From positions 131,718 to 195,717 of the forward strand of contig JAWKHI010000007.1 of NCBI GenBank assembly GCA_041394885.1: DNA of 64,000 nucleotides, read 5' to 3'. Shown one piece after another: positions 7,912 to 16,390 of the stretch (position 1 is its first letter; every line of letters begins with the position of its first letter). The DNA comes from DSOI01 sp041394885. Lineage in GTDB: Bacteria; Acidobacteriota; Terriglobia; Bryobacterales; Bryobacteraceae. Below the pieces are notes generated by a model. It had not been told where the DNA came from. It searched no databases and saw only the letters and a program-made list of their open reading frames with translations. The position numbers and the translations under genes were made by a program.

Positions 7912-8327
7912 CTTTTCTCGTAGTGGGTCCCGTAGCGGGGCCCATTGCGGTCCCGCCTGTTTCAAAGTGAAACACTTTCGCCGGTGAGCGGCGAGATGTT
8001 GTCACCCTTCCCTGAGCGTCGCATTTCACATCTATCTGAAAGTAAACGAGAAATCTGTTTCGGACGGTTTGGCCAGCCGCTTGCTTTTCCAGATAGCGAT
8101 GAATGATAGGCAGGCTCAAGGAACACAGGGTTGCTCCCCGACCGTGGTCCTACCAGACTCTCTCCAAACTCCAACTATCTGCTACTGTCACTTCTCTTAC
8201 GTCCCACCCAACCGGAGTTTCCTTGAGCCAAACCTGTCCGCGCCGACGATATCGAACCAGCGCCCTAAAGAATTTTAGCGAGACAACCGATTAGCTCCGA
8301 GAACTAGTTTCTTTCGAGACAACAATA
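7912..8327. other. intergenic region with two tandem hairpins and AT-richer composition
   Basis: There is no convincing gene. Two hairpins follow the redoxin stop: GGGTCCC/GGGGCCC at 7925-7943 (loop GTAGC) and TGTTTCA/TGAAACA at 7958-7974 (loop AAG). Neither has a clear T-tract, but they may act as terminator or mRNA-end structures. From about 7980 to 8330 the sequence is visibly less GC-rich than the surrounding genes, with no recognisable domain in any frame. Confidence 0.4.
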
Positions 8328-8549
8328 ATGAGAACTCATACCAGCGCCTCCAACCAGACTCCATCGCAACCGCCAGTCCAGCCGCTCGTACAGCAGGAGC
8401 TACAGTTCCGGCTCAGCCTGCTCAAGCTGTTGACAGTACCCCACCGCTCGGTTCCAGGTGGTAGCCCGACCGCATACGACGGGCAAGCCGCCGAAGCCTC
8501 CCAGCGCATCGAGGAGATGGCGGTGATGGTGCCGCAGACCCGAGGCTAA
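8328..8549 (+). CDS. doubtful small ORF, 73 residues
   Basis: An ATG frame of 73 residues, rich in Gln, Pro and Ser near the start (SNQTPSQPPVQPLVQQELQF), ending four bases into the convergent amidohydrolase gene. There is only a weak purine-rich stretch upstream and no family is recognised. It is listed because it is the only open frame of note in a 630-bp gap; it may well be non-coding. Confidence 0.2.
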   Translation: MRTHTSASNQTPSQPPVQPLVQQELQFRLSLLKLLTVPHRSVPGGSPTAYDGQAAEASQRIEEMAVMVPQTRG

Positions 8550-9985
8550 TTCCGGACGTCAGGGACGCCGACGATTCCCTGCCCCGGATGGACGTCTTCG
8601 ACAATCGCGCCGCCGTCCACCACGGGCGTGCCCTGCACCAGCACGTAGGAGAAACCCTCCGACGCCACGCCCGGTTTGTCGAAGGTCGCCTTGTCGATCA
8701 CTTTCCCTGCGTCGAAAACGGCCAGATCTGCGTCCGCGCCCTTGCGGATCCTTCCCTTGACGCGCATCTGCGGCGACATCGCCTCCAGCCTCTGCGCCGG
8801 CATCAGGCTTAGCTTGCGGATCGCTTCCATCAGCGTGAGCGCATTCTTCTGGCGGACGTAGCGCCCCAACACGCGCGCCGAGGTGCCGGCCGCGCGCGGA
8901 TGTCCCTTGCCGTTTTCGAGGATGCCATCGCTCGCCACCATCACCAGCGGATGGGCCATATTGCGCTCGATCATCTCCTCGGTGTTGGTGAACGTGGCCA
9001 CCAGTCCGCCGGTCTTGCGGTAGCGGTTGAAGCTTTCCTCGGTCAGGCGTTCACCGGTCTCCACCCACATCATGTCCGAGTATTTGAGTCCGAGACGTTC
9101 CTGAAATCCCGGGGCGAAGATGGAGGTCTCGATGCGCGTCATTCCGGCGATGTAGGGATAGGACTCGACAGTGAGATCGATTCCGCGCTTGCGGGCACGC
9201 GCGACGGCGTCGATGGCGATGTCGAAATTCACGGTGGAAGAAGCGCCGAGATGCACGATATGGGCCGAAGCTCCCGTGGTGACGCAATAGGCGATCACCT
9301 CGTGGATTGAGGCGAGGACGCCGGGCTCGCCCATCGATCCATAGCGCATGTGGATGAAGGCCGGACGTTTCCATTTGGCCGCCACGTCGAACATCTGCTG
9401 CAACTCTTCGTTCAGCGCCTTGGGTGTGTAGTTGAAGCCGAAACCGACGCCGAGGCCGCCGTCGCGAAGATCGGCCTCGATAAGCGCGGCGATGGCGTTG
9501 CGTTCATCCTTGGTGGCGTAGCGGTTGATGGCTTCATCGCGCGGAAGCCACTCGCCGGTGTCTTTCATCACGATCATGCGCGCGGGAATGTGGCCGGCGC
9601 TGGCGCCGAAGTTGATATGGGCCTTGCCGCGGCGCTGCTCGTACCAAGGGCGCGCCGGGCTCACGCCGATCTCGAGTTCGAGCGCCGTGGTGACGCCATC
9701 GAGCGCTTTGAGACGGTAGTTCTCCTCGGTCTGGCCGTGCTGATGGAGGTCAATGAAGCCGGGCGAGACCACGAGTCCGGACGCATCGATCTCACGTTTG
9801 CCCTCCAGCGGGCGCGCGCTAACCTCCTCGATTGTCTTGCCCCGGATGCCTATGTTGCGGACTGCGTCGAGGCCGGACTCGGGGTCCATGACGCGCCCAC
9901 CGCGAATCACGATGTCATAGCTTTGCCCGAAGGCGGCGTGCTGGCCGATGGCGGCAAGGGTAAACAGCAGGAGTGTGAGGCGCAT
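8546..9985 (-). CDS. exported amidohydrolase, D-aminoacylase / N-acyl-D-amino acid deacylase family
   Basis: A 479-residue metal-dependent amidohydrolase with a signal peptide (MRLTLLLFTLAAIGQHAAFG). The N-terminal composite-domain pattern YDIVIRGGRVMDPESG is followed by the metal-binding SPGFIDLHQHGQ, a segment with HLGASS, the family feature VESYPYIAG, and VMVASDGI with the catalytic Asp. These fit hydrolysis of N-acyl amino acids or related amides in the periplasm; the substrate is not determinable. Its ATG lies one base after the hemL stop, at the end of a long minus-strand gene run. Confidence 0.8.
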   Translation of the reverse strand: MRLTLLLFTLAAIGQHAAFGQSYDIVIRGGRVMDPESGLDAVRNIGIRGKTIEEVSARPLEGKREIDASGLVVSPGFIDLHQHGQTEENYRLKALDGVTTALELEIGVSPARPWYEQRRGKAHINFGASAGHIPARMIVMKDTGEWLPRDEAINRYATKDERNAIAALIEADLRDGGLGVGFGFNYTPKALNEELQQMFDVAAKWKRPAFIHMRYGSMGEPGVLASIHEVIAYCVTTGASAHIVHLGASSTVNFDIAIDAVARARKRGIDLTVESYPYIAGMTRIETSIFAPGFQERLGLKYSDMMWVETGERLTEESFNRYRKTGGLVATFTNTEEMIERNMAHPLVMVASDGILENGKGHPRAAGTSARVLGRYVRQKNALTLMEAIRKLSLMPAQRLEAMSPQMRVKGRIRKGADADLAVFDAGKVIDKATFDKPGVASEGFSYVLVQGTPVVDGGAIVEDVHPGQGIVGVPDVRN

Positions 9986-9986
9986 A

Positions 9987-11252
9987 TCAGGACCTGAAGA
10001 ATTCCGCCGCCGCGGCCTTGGTGGCGGCGATGTCGGCTTCCGAGTGAGCGGCGGAAACGAATCCGGCTTCGAACTGCGACGGCGCGAGATAGACGCCGCG
10101 GTCGAGCATGTGGTGGAAGAACTGTGCGAAGCGTGCGGCGTCGGCGCGCTTGGCGGATTCGTAGTCGGTGACCGGTTGATCGGTGAAGAAGAAGGTGAAC
10201 ATGCTCCCGACGCGATTCACGGTGACACCGGGCGGAACATCGGCGCACAGCGCGGCCGCGCGGGCCTCGAGTTGATCGTACAGGCCCGGATTGCCCGCCA
10301 GTTGATCGAGCATGGCGATGCCGGCCGAGACGGCGAGCGGGTTTCCGCTGAGAGTGCCGGCCTGGTAGATCGGCCCAACGGGCGCCACCTTGTTCATCAC
10401 GTCCGCGCGGCCGCCATAGGCGGCAATAGGAAGCCCGCCGCCGATCACCTTGCCGATGGTGGTGAGGTCCGGCTTGATGCCGAACCGCGCCTGCGCGCCG
10501 CCGAAGGCCACACGAAAACCGGTCATCACTTCGTCGAGAATCAGCAGCGCGCCGTGGCGGGTGCAGAGGTCGCGCATTGCTTCGAGGAAGCCGGGGGCAG
10601 GCGGAATGCATCCCATGTTGCCTGCCACGGGCTCGACGATCACGCTCGCGATGCGATCGCCGTGGGAGGCGAAGGCCGCTTCGAGCGCCGGGATCGAGTT
10701 GTAAGGGAGCGCCATCGTGGTTGCCGCGAAAGCCTCGGGGACGCCAGCCGTGTCGGCGATACCGAGCGTGGCGAGGCCCGAGCCGGCCTTCACCAACAGC
10801 GAGTCGACGTGGCCGTGATAGCAGCCCTCGAACTTGATGGTGATGTCGCGGCCGGTGAATCCACGCGCGACGCGAATGGCGCTCATGGTGGCTTCGGTGC
10901 CGGAGTTCACCAGGCGCAGCATTTCCATCGACGGCATGGCAGCCCGGATCTTTTCGGCCAGCACGATTTCGCGTTCGGTGGGCGCGCCGAAACTGGTGCC
11001 GATGGCGAGCACCGACTCGATGGCGGCGAGCACGGCTGGATTGCGGTGCCCCAACAGCAGCGGACCCCAGGAGCCGACATAGTCGATATAGGAGTTGCCG
11101 TCCACGTCGTAAATGCGGGAACCTTCGCCGCGCAGGATGAAGGGAGGGGTGCCCCCCACACTGCGAAAGGCGCGTACGGGAGAGTTGACGCCGCCGGGAA
11201 TGATCCCGCGGCCGCGCTCGAGCAGCGCTTTTGATTGGGGTAGTTCTTTCAT
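9987..11252 (-). CDS. hemL: glutamate-1-semialdehyde 2,1-aminomutase
   Basis: A 421-residue class III PLP aminotransferase-fold enzyme that converts glutamate-1-semialdehyde to 5-aminolevulinate in C5-pathway tetrapyrrole synthesis. Typical HemL features are SKALLERGRGIIPGGVNSPV at the start, LRLVNSGTEATMSAIRVAR, LILDEVMTGFRVAFGG, and TTIGKVIGGGLP with the PLP Lys268. Length is standard. It sits between a geranylgeranyl-reductase-like gene (22 bp upstream) and an amidohydrolase. The pairing with a prenyl reductase echoes tetrapyrrole/isoprenoid clusters, but no other haem gene is nearby. Confidence 0.95.
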   Translation of the reverse strand: MKELPQSKALLERGRGIIPGGVNSPVRAFRSVGGTPPFILRGEGSRIYDVDGNSYIDYVGSWGPLLLGHRNPAVLAAIESVLAIGTSFGAPTEREIVLAEKIRAAMPSMEMLRLVNSGTEATMSAIRVARGFTGRDITIKFEGCYHGHVDSLLVKAGSGLATLGIADTAGVPEAFAATTMALPYNSIPALEAAFASHGDRIASVIVEPVAGNMGCIPPAPGFLEAMRDLCTRHGALLILDEVMTGFRVAFGGAQARFGIKPDLTTIGKVIGGGLPIAAYGGRADVMNKVAPVGPIYQAGTLSGNPLAVSAGIAMLDQLAGNPGLYDQLEARAAALCADVPPGVTVNRVGSMFTFFFTDQPVTDYESAKRADAARFAQFFHHMLDRGVYLAPSQFEAGFVSAAHSEADIAATKAAAAEFFRS

Positions 11253-11274
11253 GGCGATCGAAAAAGTGCTTGTC

Positions 11275-12456
11275 TCAGGGGTTGGATAATTCGGGAACCA
11301 CCCGGCGGCAAAAGAAGCTCAGCATTACTTCCTGGAGCGTTCCGTTCAAATTGCGGAACAGCCGTTCGCGGAGTGTTTCGTAATCCTGGGTGCCGGCGAA
11401 CAAATCCTGCATGAGGGCGCGGAAGCGCGGGCTACGGCGGATGAAGTGGATCATGCGGGCGGGTACGGTGTCGAACAGGAAGCGGCCCATGTAGACGTTG
11501 CGGGCGATCATGGAGCCGAGATAGAGGTCGCGGGCAAAGTCGCGATCGGTGAGAGCCCGGTAGGCGGCGGGCTTGGCTTCAGGCGCGGTGGTCTCATCCA
11601 GAACGCATTGCGCGGCCAGGTCACCCGAACGGATCGCATAGTACAAGCCCTCGCCGGTAATCGGATCCACGAAACCAGCCGAATCGCCCACCGCCAGCCA
11701 TCCGTCGCCAGAGACGCGGTTGTCGCGCCAGGACTGCCTTTCGAGCGACGGCAACACATGCGCATAGAAACGGCTGTCCTTGATCGGGATCCCGTTCTGC
11801 TCCATGTAGCGCTCCAGGCGCGCCCGCAGCTGACGGGCGGACTCTCCCTTACCGCAGATGCCCACCGAGAGGTGGCCGCTGCGGGGGAACACCCAAATGT
11901 AGCCTTCGAGTTCCTCGAGAAACTGAATGTCGATGTGCTCCTGTCGGGAGTCGACGAAGTAGCCTAGCGCCACCATGGTGTCGGCGGGTTTCCAGGCGGT
12001 GCCGGCCTCACGCAGGGGATTGCGTGCGCCGGTGGCCACCACGCAGAAGTCGGCGCGGAGCACGCCCTCGCGGGTGCGGATGTCCCAGCCGTGCTCGAGG
12101 CGCTCGAACCCGAGCACGCGGGTCTTTTCAAGCTGAGCGCCGGCGCGTTCGGCCCGGTCCAGAAGCAGTTGATTCAGGTCCCGCCTGGAGTAGATGATGA
12201 GGGGCTGGTTCAAGTCCATCTTCACGCGGCCCGCGCCGTGCGCGCCGAGCCATGTCTGGTGGACGAATTGTTTCGGGGCGCCGTTGTCGCGCAGAAACGG
12301 ATACTTGTCGTAGGCCTTGAAGGTGATGCCGCCGCCGCAGGGTTTTTCCCAGGCGAGCTTCTCGTCGAGCAGGGTGACGCGCAAACCTGCCCGGGCCATG
12401 CACTCGGCGGCGTGAGACCCGGCGGGTCCGCCACCGAGAACGGCCACGTGTTTCAT
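11275..12456 (-). CDS. FAD-dependent geranylgeranyl-reductase family oxidoreductase
   Basis: A 393-residue flavoprotein with the dinucleotide motif VAVLGGGPAGSHAAECMARA, the family segment KPCGGGITFKAYDKYP, VVATGARN, and the FAD motif VGDSAGFVDPITGEGLYYAI. Members reduce isoprenoid double bonds (lipids, quinones, chlorophyll side chains) or act as halogenase-like monooxygenases; the PCGGG and GEGLYYAI pattern favours the reductase group. The ATG at 12456 is chosen because the Rossmann motif begins at residue 4. It follows the lipoprotein gene by 16 bp. Confidence 0.8.
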   Translation of the reverse strand: MKHVAVLGGGPAGSHAAECMARAGLRVTLLDEKLAWEKPCGGGITFKAYDKYPFLRDNGAPKQFVHQTWLGAHGAGRVKMDLNQPLIIYSRRDLNQLLLDRAERAGAQLEKTRVLGFERLEHGWDIRTREGVLRADFCVVATGARNPLREAGTAWKPADTMVALGYFVDSRQEHIDIQFLEELEGYIWVFPRSGHLSVGICGKGESARQLRARLERYMEQNGIPIKDSRFYAHVLPSLERQSWRDNRVSGDGWLAVGDSAGFVDPITGEGLYYAIRSGDLAAQCVLDETTAPEAKPAAYRALTDRDFARDLYLGSMIARNVYMGRFLFDTVPARMIHFIRRSPRFRALMQDLFAGTQDYETLRERLFRNLNGTLQEVMLSFFCRRVVPELSNP

Positions 12457-12472
12457 ACGGGGCGTCCCGCCT

Positions 12473-12889
12473 TCACTTTTTCGGCTCTCCCGGATCCATG
12501 GGCGGATGCCCCTGCGGCAGCGCGCCTTGCGGGGCGGCGCCAGGCATGGCTCCGCCGTGCGGGTTGGCCGCGCCGGCTCCATGGCCCGCCCCGGAGTCTT
12601 TCTTCGCCTTCACTTTCCAGCGGCTGCCGTCGCGCTCGAGTGTGTACTTCATCTGCATCATGGATTGCTGCGAGCCGCGGGCGCGGAAAGAGACATCGGC
12701 GTCGGCTTCATTGCCGCGGAAGGTGACCGAGGCGACATCCACTTCCATGGCGGACATGTCGAGGTCGAGTCCCTTGCGCGCACCGAGGTGATCCACAACG
12801 CCTTGGCGGATGGCTTCTTTGTTATTGATGTCGGAGCCACAGCCGAGCAAAGTCAACAGCGTCAGGGAAATCGCGAATTGCCGAATCAC
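12473..12889 (-). CDS. small lipoprotein of unknown function
   Basis: A 138-residue protein with a lipoprotein signal (MIRQFAISLTLLTLLGCGSD, Cys17). The middle (about 25-100) has an alternating pattern such as VDVASVTFRGNEADADVSF then MKYTLERDGSRWKVKAKK, like a small beta-rich domain. The tail is a Gly/Ala/Pro/His-rich low-complexity segment. The start is GTG. A TATAAT box at 12896-12901 on this strand lies only 6 nt before the GTG, which suggests a leaderless transcript starting inside the operon. No family is recognised. Confidence 0.65.
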   Translation of the reverse strand: MIRQFAISLTLLTLLGCGSDINNKEAIRQGVVDHLGARKGLDLDMSAMEVDVASVTFRGNEADADVSFRARGSQQSMMQMKYTLERDGSRWKVKAKKDSGAGHGAGAANPHGGAMPGAAPQGALPQGHPPMDPGEPKK

Positions 12890-12895
12890 CCTCTG

Positions 12896-12901
12896 ATTAT
12901 A
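12896..12901 (-). promoter_or_regulatory. -10 box TATAAT for the lipoprotein gene (possibly leaderless)
   Basis: A perfect TATAAT on the minus strand lies 6 nt before the GTG start codon. Transcription starting about 7 nt after the box would begin at or next to the start codon. No strong -35 is visible at 17 bp. Confidence 0.5.
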
Positions 12902-12913
12902 GATGCGAGGCGG

Positions 12914-13816
12914 CTACCGTTGCCCGGAGTCGAGAAACGTTCCGTCGTTCAGCTGGCGAAAGGCTTCGCGCAACTGGTCCTGGGTGTTCATGACGATCGG
13001 CCCGTGCCAGGCGACGGGCTCCCCGAGCGGCTTCCCGGAGACGAGAAGAAAGCGGACTCCTTCGGGGCCGGCCTGAACCACGACCTCATCGCCGCGATCG
13101 AACAGAACCAGGGATCGATTCCCGATCTGGCTACCGGCCTCGCCACCGACGATATCGGTCTTGACGGCTTGCGGATCGGAGGCGTTCTCGAAGCGGGCGC
13201 TGCCGGCGAACACATACGCGAAAGCATGGCGGGTGGTTTCGACAGGGAGGCTTTTGCGCCTGCCGGGCGCCACCGAAACATCGATGTAAACGGGTTCGGC
13301 GGCGATTCCATCGACGGGGCCGGACTTGCCCCAGAACGATCCGCAAACGATGCGCACGGCAGTGGCGTCGTCGTCGACCACGACGGGAATATCGACCGAT
13401 TTCACTTCCTGGTAGCGGGGTTCGGTCATCTTGAGCGAAGCGGGAAGGTTGGCCCATAACTGAAAGCCATGCATGCGGCCCTGGCCATCGCCCTTGGGCA
13501 TTTCCTGATGGATGATGCCGCGTCCAGCAGTCATCCATTGAACGTCGCCGGGACCGATGGCGCCCTGGTTCCCCATGCTGTCACCATGCTCGACGGTGCC
13601 GGCAAGGACGTAGGTGATGGTCTCGATGCCGCGGTGCGGGTGCCACGGAAATCCGGCGAGGTAGTCCGCCGGAGTGTCGTTGCGGAAGTCATCCAGCAGC
13701 AGAAAGGGATCGAAATCCGTGGTGTTGCCGAAGCCGAAGGCACGGCGCAAATGAACGCCGGCTCCTTCGCGGGTCGGCGCGGACTCGATGATGCGTTTTA
13801 CCGGTCTTATGGACAC
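12914..13816 (-). CDS. pirin family protein (cupin)
   Basis: A 300-residue bicupin. The N-terminal pirin signature is FLLLDDFRNDTPADYLAGFP, followed by the metal-site stretch WHPHRGIETITYVLAG, HGDSMG and WMTAGRGIIHQEMP. The C-terminal cupin follows, ending in VAWHGPIVMNTQDQLREAF. Pirins are Fe-dependent cupins; some are quercetin dioxygenases, others act in redox signalling. The GTG at 13816 is chosen because AAGGAGA lies just upstream; it overlaps the end of the NDH-2 gene by 10 bp. The role here is unknown. Confidence 0.85.
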   Translation of the reverse strand: MSIRPVKRIIESAPTREGAGVHLRRAFGFGNTTDFDPFLLLDDFRNDTPADYLAGFPWHPHRGIETITYVLAGTVEHGDSMGNQGAIGPGDVQWMTAGRGIIHQEMPKGDGQGRMHGFQLWANLPASLKMTEPRYQEVKSVDIPVVVDDDATAVRIVCGSFWGKSGPVDGIAAEPVYIDVSVAPGRRKSLPVETTRHAFAYVFAGSARFENASDPQAVKTDIVGGEAGSQIGNRSLVLFDRGDEVVVQAGPEGVRFLLVSGKPLGEPVAWHGPIVMNTQDQLREAFRQLNDGTFLDSGQR

Positions 13817-15099
13817 GATGTATCTCCTTCCGATTTTCCCGTGATGAGACGCGCACCGCGGTTGAATGTTACGTACTGAAAGCCCCATTGGATCATGACC
13901 AGGAGGCGGTTTCGAAAACCGACCAAGTACAAGATGTGCACGAACAACCAGGCGAGCCAGGCGAGGATGCCGCCGAAGCGGATGAAGCCGAGGTCCGCCA
14001 CCGCGGCGTGGCGTCCGATGGTGGCCATCACTCCTTTGTCACGGTAGTGAAACGGAGGAGCGGGACGGCCTGCCAGTCTGGCCTTGACGACGCGCGCGAC
14101 GTGCCAGCCCTCCTGCATCGCCACCGGACAAACACCGGCGAGGGGTTTGCCGTCCTGCACGAAATGGGCGAGGTCCCCGAGCACGAACACCTCGGGGTGT
14201 CCGGCGACGCTCAGGTCCGGCTCGACGTGGACGCGGCCGCCGCGGTCAACGGCGGCGCCGGTTCTTTCGGCCAACCGCGCTCCCAACGGCGAGGAACGAA
14301 TGCCGGCCGCCCAGATCACGGTGCGGGACTCGATGCGCTGCGAGCCCTGCGCAGTCTCGATGGTGACGCCTTCGCGGTCCACGTTGGTGACACGTACGCC
14401 GGTGCGGGAACGGACACCGATGCGGAGCAGGGCGCGTTCGGCCTTATCGGAAAGGTCCGGCGGAAACGGGGGGAGAACGCGCTCGGCCCCTTCGATGAGC
14501 AGGATCTCGGACTCTTCGGGACGAATGGTCCGAAAGTCATCGCGGAGGGTGTCGTTGGCGATTTCGCTGATGGCGCCGGCGAGTTCAACGCCGGTGGGTC
14601 CTGCGCCTACGACGACGAAGCGGAGCCAGGCTTTACGGCGTTCGCGATCGGGCTCCTTCTCGGCTTGCTCGAAGGCGCCGAGGATCCGGGCGCGTATTTC
14701 GGTGGCGTCCTCCAGGGTCTTGAGCCCTGGCGCGTGCGGGCGCCAAGCGTCGTTGCCGAAGTAGAAGTTCTCGGCGCCGGTGGCGGCGAACAACATGTCG
14801 TAAGGGAGTGAGGCGCCTCCGGCCAGCAGGACCTGGCGCTCGTCCGTTCGGATGTCGATCGCTTCGCCGAGAAGGACGCGGACGTTCTTGCATTGGCGCA
14901 GGACGCCGCGAAGCGGGGCGGTGATGTCCCCGGGCGAGAGGCCCCCGGTGGCCACCTGATAAAGCAGCGGCTGAAACAGATGAAAGTTGCGGCGGTCAAC
15001 GAGGGTGATGTCGACCGGCAGGTGCGCCAATGAGCGAGCCGCGTTCATGCCGGCGAAGCCGCCGCCGAGAATCACGATGCGCGGGGTATGGTTAGCCAT
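13807..15099 (-). CDS. type II NADH dehydrogenase (NDH-2-like FAD oxidoreductase)
   Basis: A 430-residue single-subunit NADH:quinone oxidoreductase candidate. It shows the FAD motif RIVILGGGFAGMNAARSL, the NDH-2 segment NFHLFQPLLYQVATGGLSPG, the NAD motif FVVVGAGPTGVELAGAI, FVLGDLAHF, and the C-terminal LAWLFVHILYLVGFRNRLLV, a hydrophobic helix typical of membrane-attached NDH-2. It would pass electrons from NADH to quinone without proton pumping. The ATG at 15099 lies inside the end of the M50 protease gene, so translation is coupled. Confidence 0.85.
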   Translation of the reverse strand: MANHTPRIVILGGGFAGMNAARSLAHLPVDITLVDRRNFHLFQPLLYQVATGGLSPGDITAPLRGVLRQCKNVRVLLGEAIDIRTDERQVLLAGGASLPYDMLFAATGAENFYFGNDAWRPHAPGLKTLEDATEIRARILGAFEQAEKEPDRERRKAWLRFVVVGAGPTGVELAGAISEIANDTLRDDFRTIRPEESEILLIEGAERVLPPFPPDLSDKAERALLRIGVRSRTGVRVTNVDREGVTIETAQGSQRIESRTVIWAAGIRSSPLGARLAERTGAAVDRGGRVHVEPDLSVAGHPEVFVLGDLAHFVQDGKPLAGVCPVAMQEGWHVARVVKARLAGRPAPPFHYRDKGVMATIGRHAAVADLGFIRFGGILAWLAWLFVHILYLVGFRNRLLVMIQWGFQYVTFNRGARLITGKSEGDTSCP

Positions 15100-16177
15100 C
15101 GGCCAACACACCCATGCGCCGCAGCATCACGAACTCGGAGATGTTGTCGCGAGTGAGGATTCCATTGAGGCGATCCCCCTCCATCACGAGACCGCAGGCG
15201 CCATCACGGGCGAGTCGCTCGAAGGCTTCGCTCAGGTCGGTGTCGGGGCCGAGCCGCATAAACTCGCGATCCATGGCGGCGGATACATAGGCGTCGGGGC
15301 CAAGATCGCCGAGTCCGCGGAGGAACGCCTCACGACCGAGCAGCCCGACCACTTGATCGCCGTGCAGAACCGGAAGATCCTGCTGGGCGGAGGCGAGGAC
15401 GACTTGGGCCGCCTCGCGAAAAGTGGCTCCGTGGGGGAGGGTGCGGAAATCGGTCATCATCGCGGACCGGACGGGAAGCCCGCGAGTGAGAAACAGGCTC
15501 AACGAGGCGACGCCTTCGTGATAGGCAGAGACATAGACAAGGAAAGCGACGACGAGGAGAATCACCTGGCCCGCGGCGATGCCGCCGATGCCGAGGAGAA
15601 TGGCGATGGTGCGGGCAACACGGGTGGAGGCCAGGGTGGCGGTGCGCTCGCCTTTCCAGAGAGTGACGGCGGCGCGGAAGATACGGCCACCATCCATGGG
15701 AGCGGCTGGAAGCAGATTGAAGGCACCGAAGGCGACGTTGGCCAAACCGGTTCGCGAAAGAAGGTCCGACACGGCAGGTTCGGAGTGTCCGGCCCCCCAC
15801 AGCAGGGCGCTGCCGGCGGCGAGATTGGCAAAGGGACCGGCCAGCGCGATCCAGAGATCGTCGCGCGGGGGCGGACGCCGCGGCATATGAGCGACGCCGC
15901 CCACCGGATACATGACGATGCCGCTGGCAGGGATGCCGCGGTGCCGGGCCACGATGGCGTGGGCAAGCTCGTGGAGGAGTATGGAGACGAACAGGAGGAG
16001 AACGAATAGGGCGTCGAGCGCCCAACCGGGGCCGCCGCTGAGTCCGGCCGCGGTAAGGAGGGTGAGGGCGAGGTAGAAGGTGAAGTGAAACCGGACGGGC
16101 ACGCCAGCGAGCCGGATCTCTCCGAACGTACCGGCGGCTCGTTCCGGGGTGGCGCTGTCCGGGGTTGGTGCTGGCAT
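15092..16177 (-). CDS. site-2 type M50 metalloprotease with CBS domains
   Basis: A 361-residue membrane protease. The zinc motif LLHELAHAIVARHRG lies in a transmembrane segment, with GVPVRFHFTFYLALTL before it and IALAGPFANLAAGSALLWG and LLPAAPMDGGR (the NPDG-like third motif) after it. The C-terminal third holds a pair of CBS domains, which bind adenine nucleotides, so activity may respond to energy state. The ATG at 16177 has GAAGGAACG just upstream; a longer frame to 16267 lacks support. First gene of the run into NDH-2 and pirin. Confidence 0.85.
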   Translation of the reverse strand: MPAPTPDSATPERAAGTFGEIRLAGVPVRFHFTFYLALTLLTAAGLSGGPGWALDALFVLLLFVSILLHELAHAIVARHRGIPASGIVMYPVGGVAHMPRRPPPRDDLWIALAGPFANLAAGSALLWGAGHSEPAVSDLLSRTGLANVAFGAFNLLPAAPMDGGRIFRAAVTLWKGERTATLASTRVARTIAILLGIGGIAAGQVILLVVAFLVYVSAYHEGVASLSLFLTRGLPVRSAMMTDFRTLPHGATFREAAQVVLASAQQDLPVLHGDQVVGLLGREAFLRGLGDLGPDAYVSAAMDREFMRLGPDTDLSEAFERLARDGACGLVMEGDRLNGILTRDNISEFVMLRRMGVLADG

Positions 16178-16319
16178 CGTTCCTTCTTCAGGATAGCGGC
16201 AACCGGCCGGGAGAGCGGGATTGGGTTTGTCCGGGGGAACAGAGCCGATGGACGCGGCGTGGTTCACCGTTTGGATACGGCTATTTAGGCCACGTTTGGA
16301 TTGGCTTTGTTCCGTTTTT

Positions 16320-16358
16320 CAAAAAATAAGCGGCGCCGATTACTCGGAGAAATTCTCC
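16320..16358 (-). terminator. possible terminator region after smc
   Basis: Downstream of the smc stop lies the palindrome GGAGAAATTCTCC (16346-16358), followed on the minus strand by CGGCGCCG and then a T-rich run (TTATTTTTTG). The T-run is separated from the main hairpin by about 15 nt, so this is only a loose match to an intrinsic terminator. Confidence 0.3.
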
Positions 16359-16390
16359 ACTCATTGTCGCACGCCGAGTCAAGCCGGCGA

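Noticed and set aside
7925..7974. Tandem hairpins considered as a CRISPR repeat pair
   Set aside because: The two stems differ in sequence and length and there are no regular spacers.
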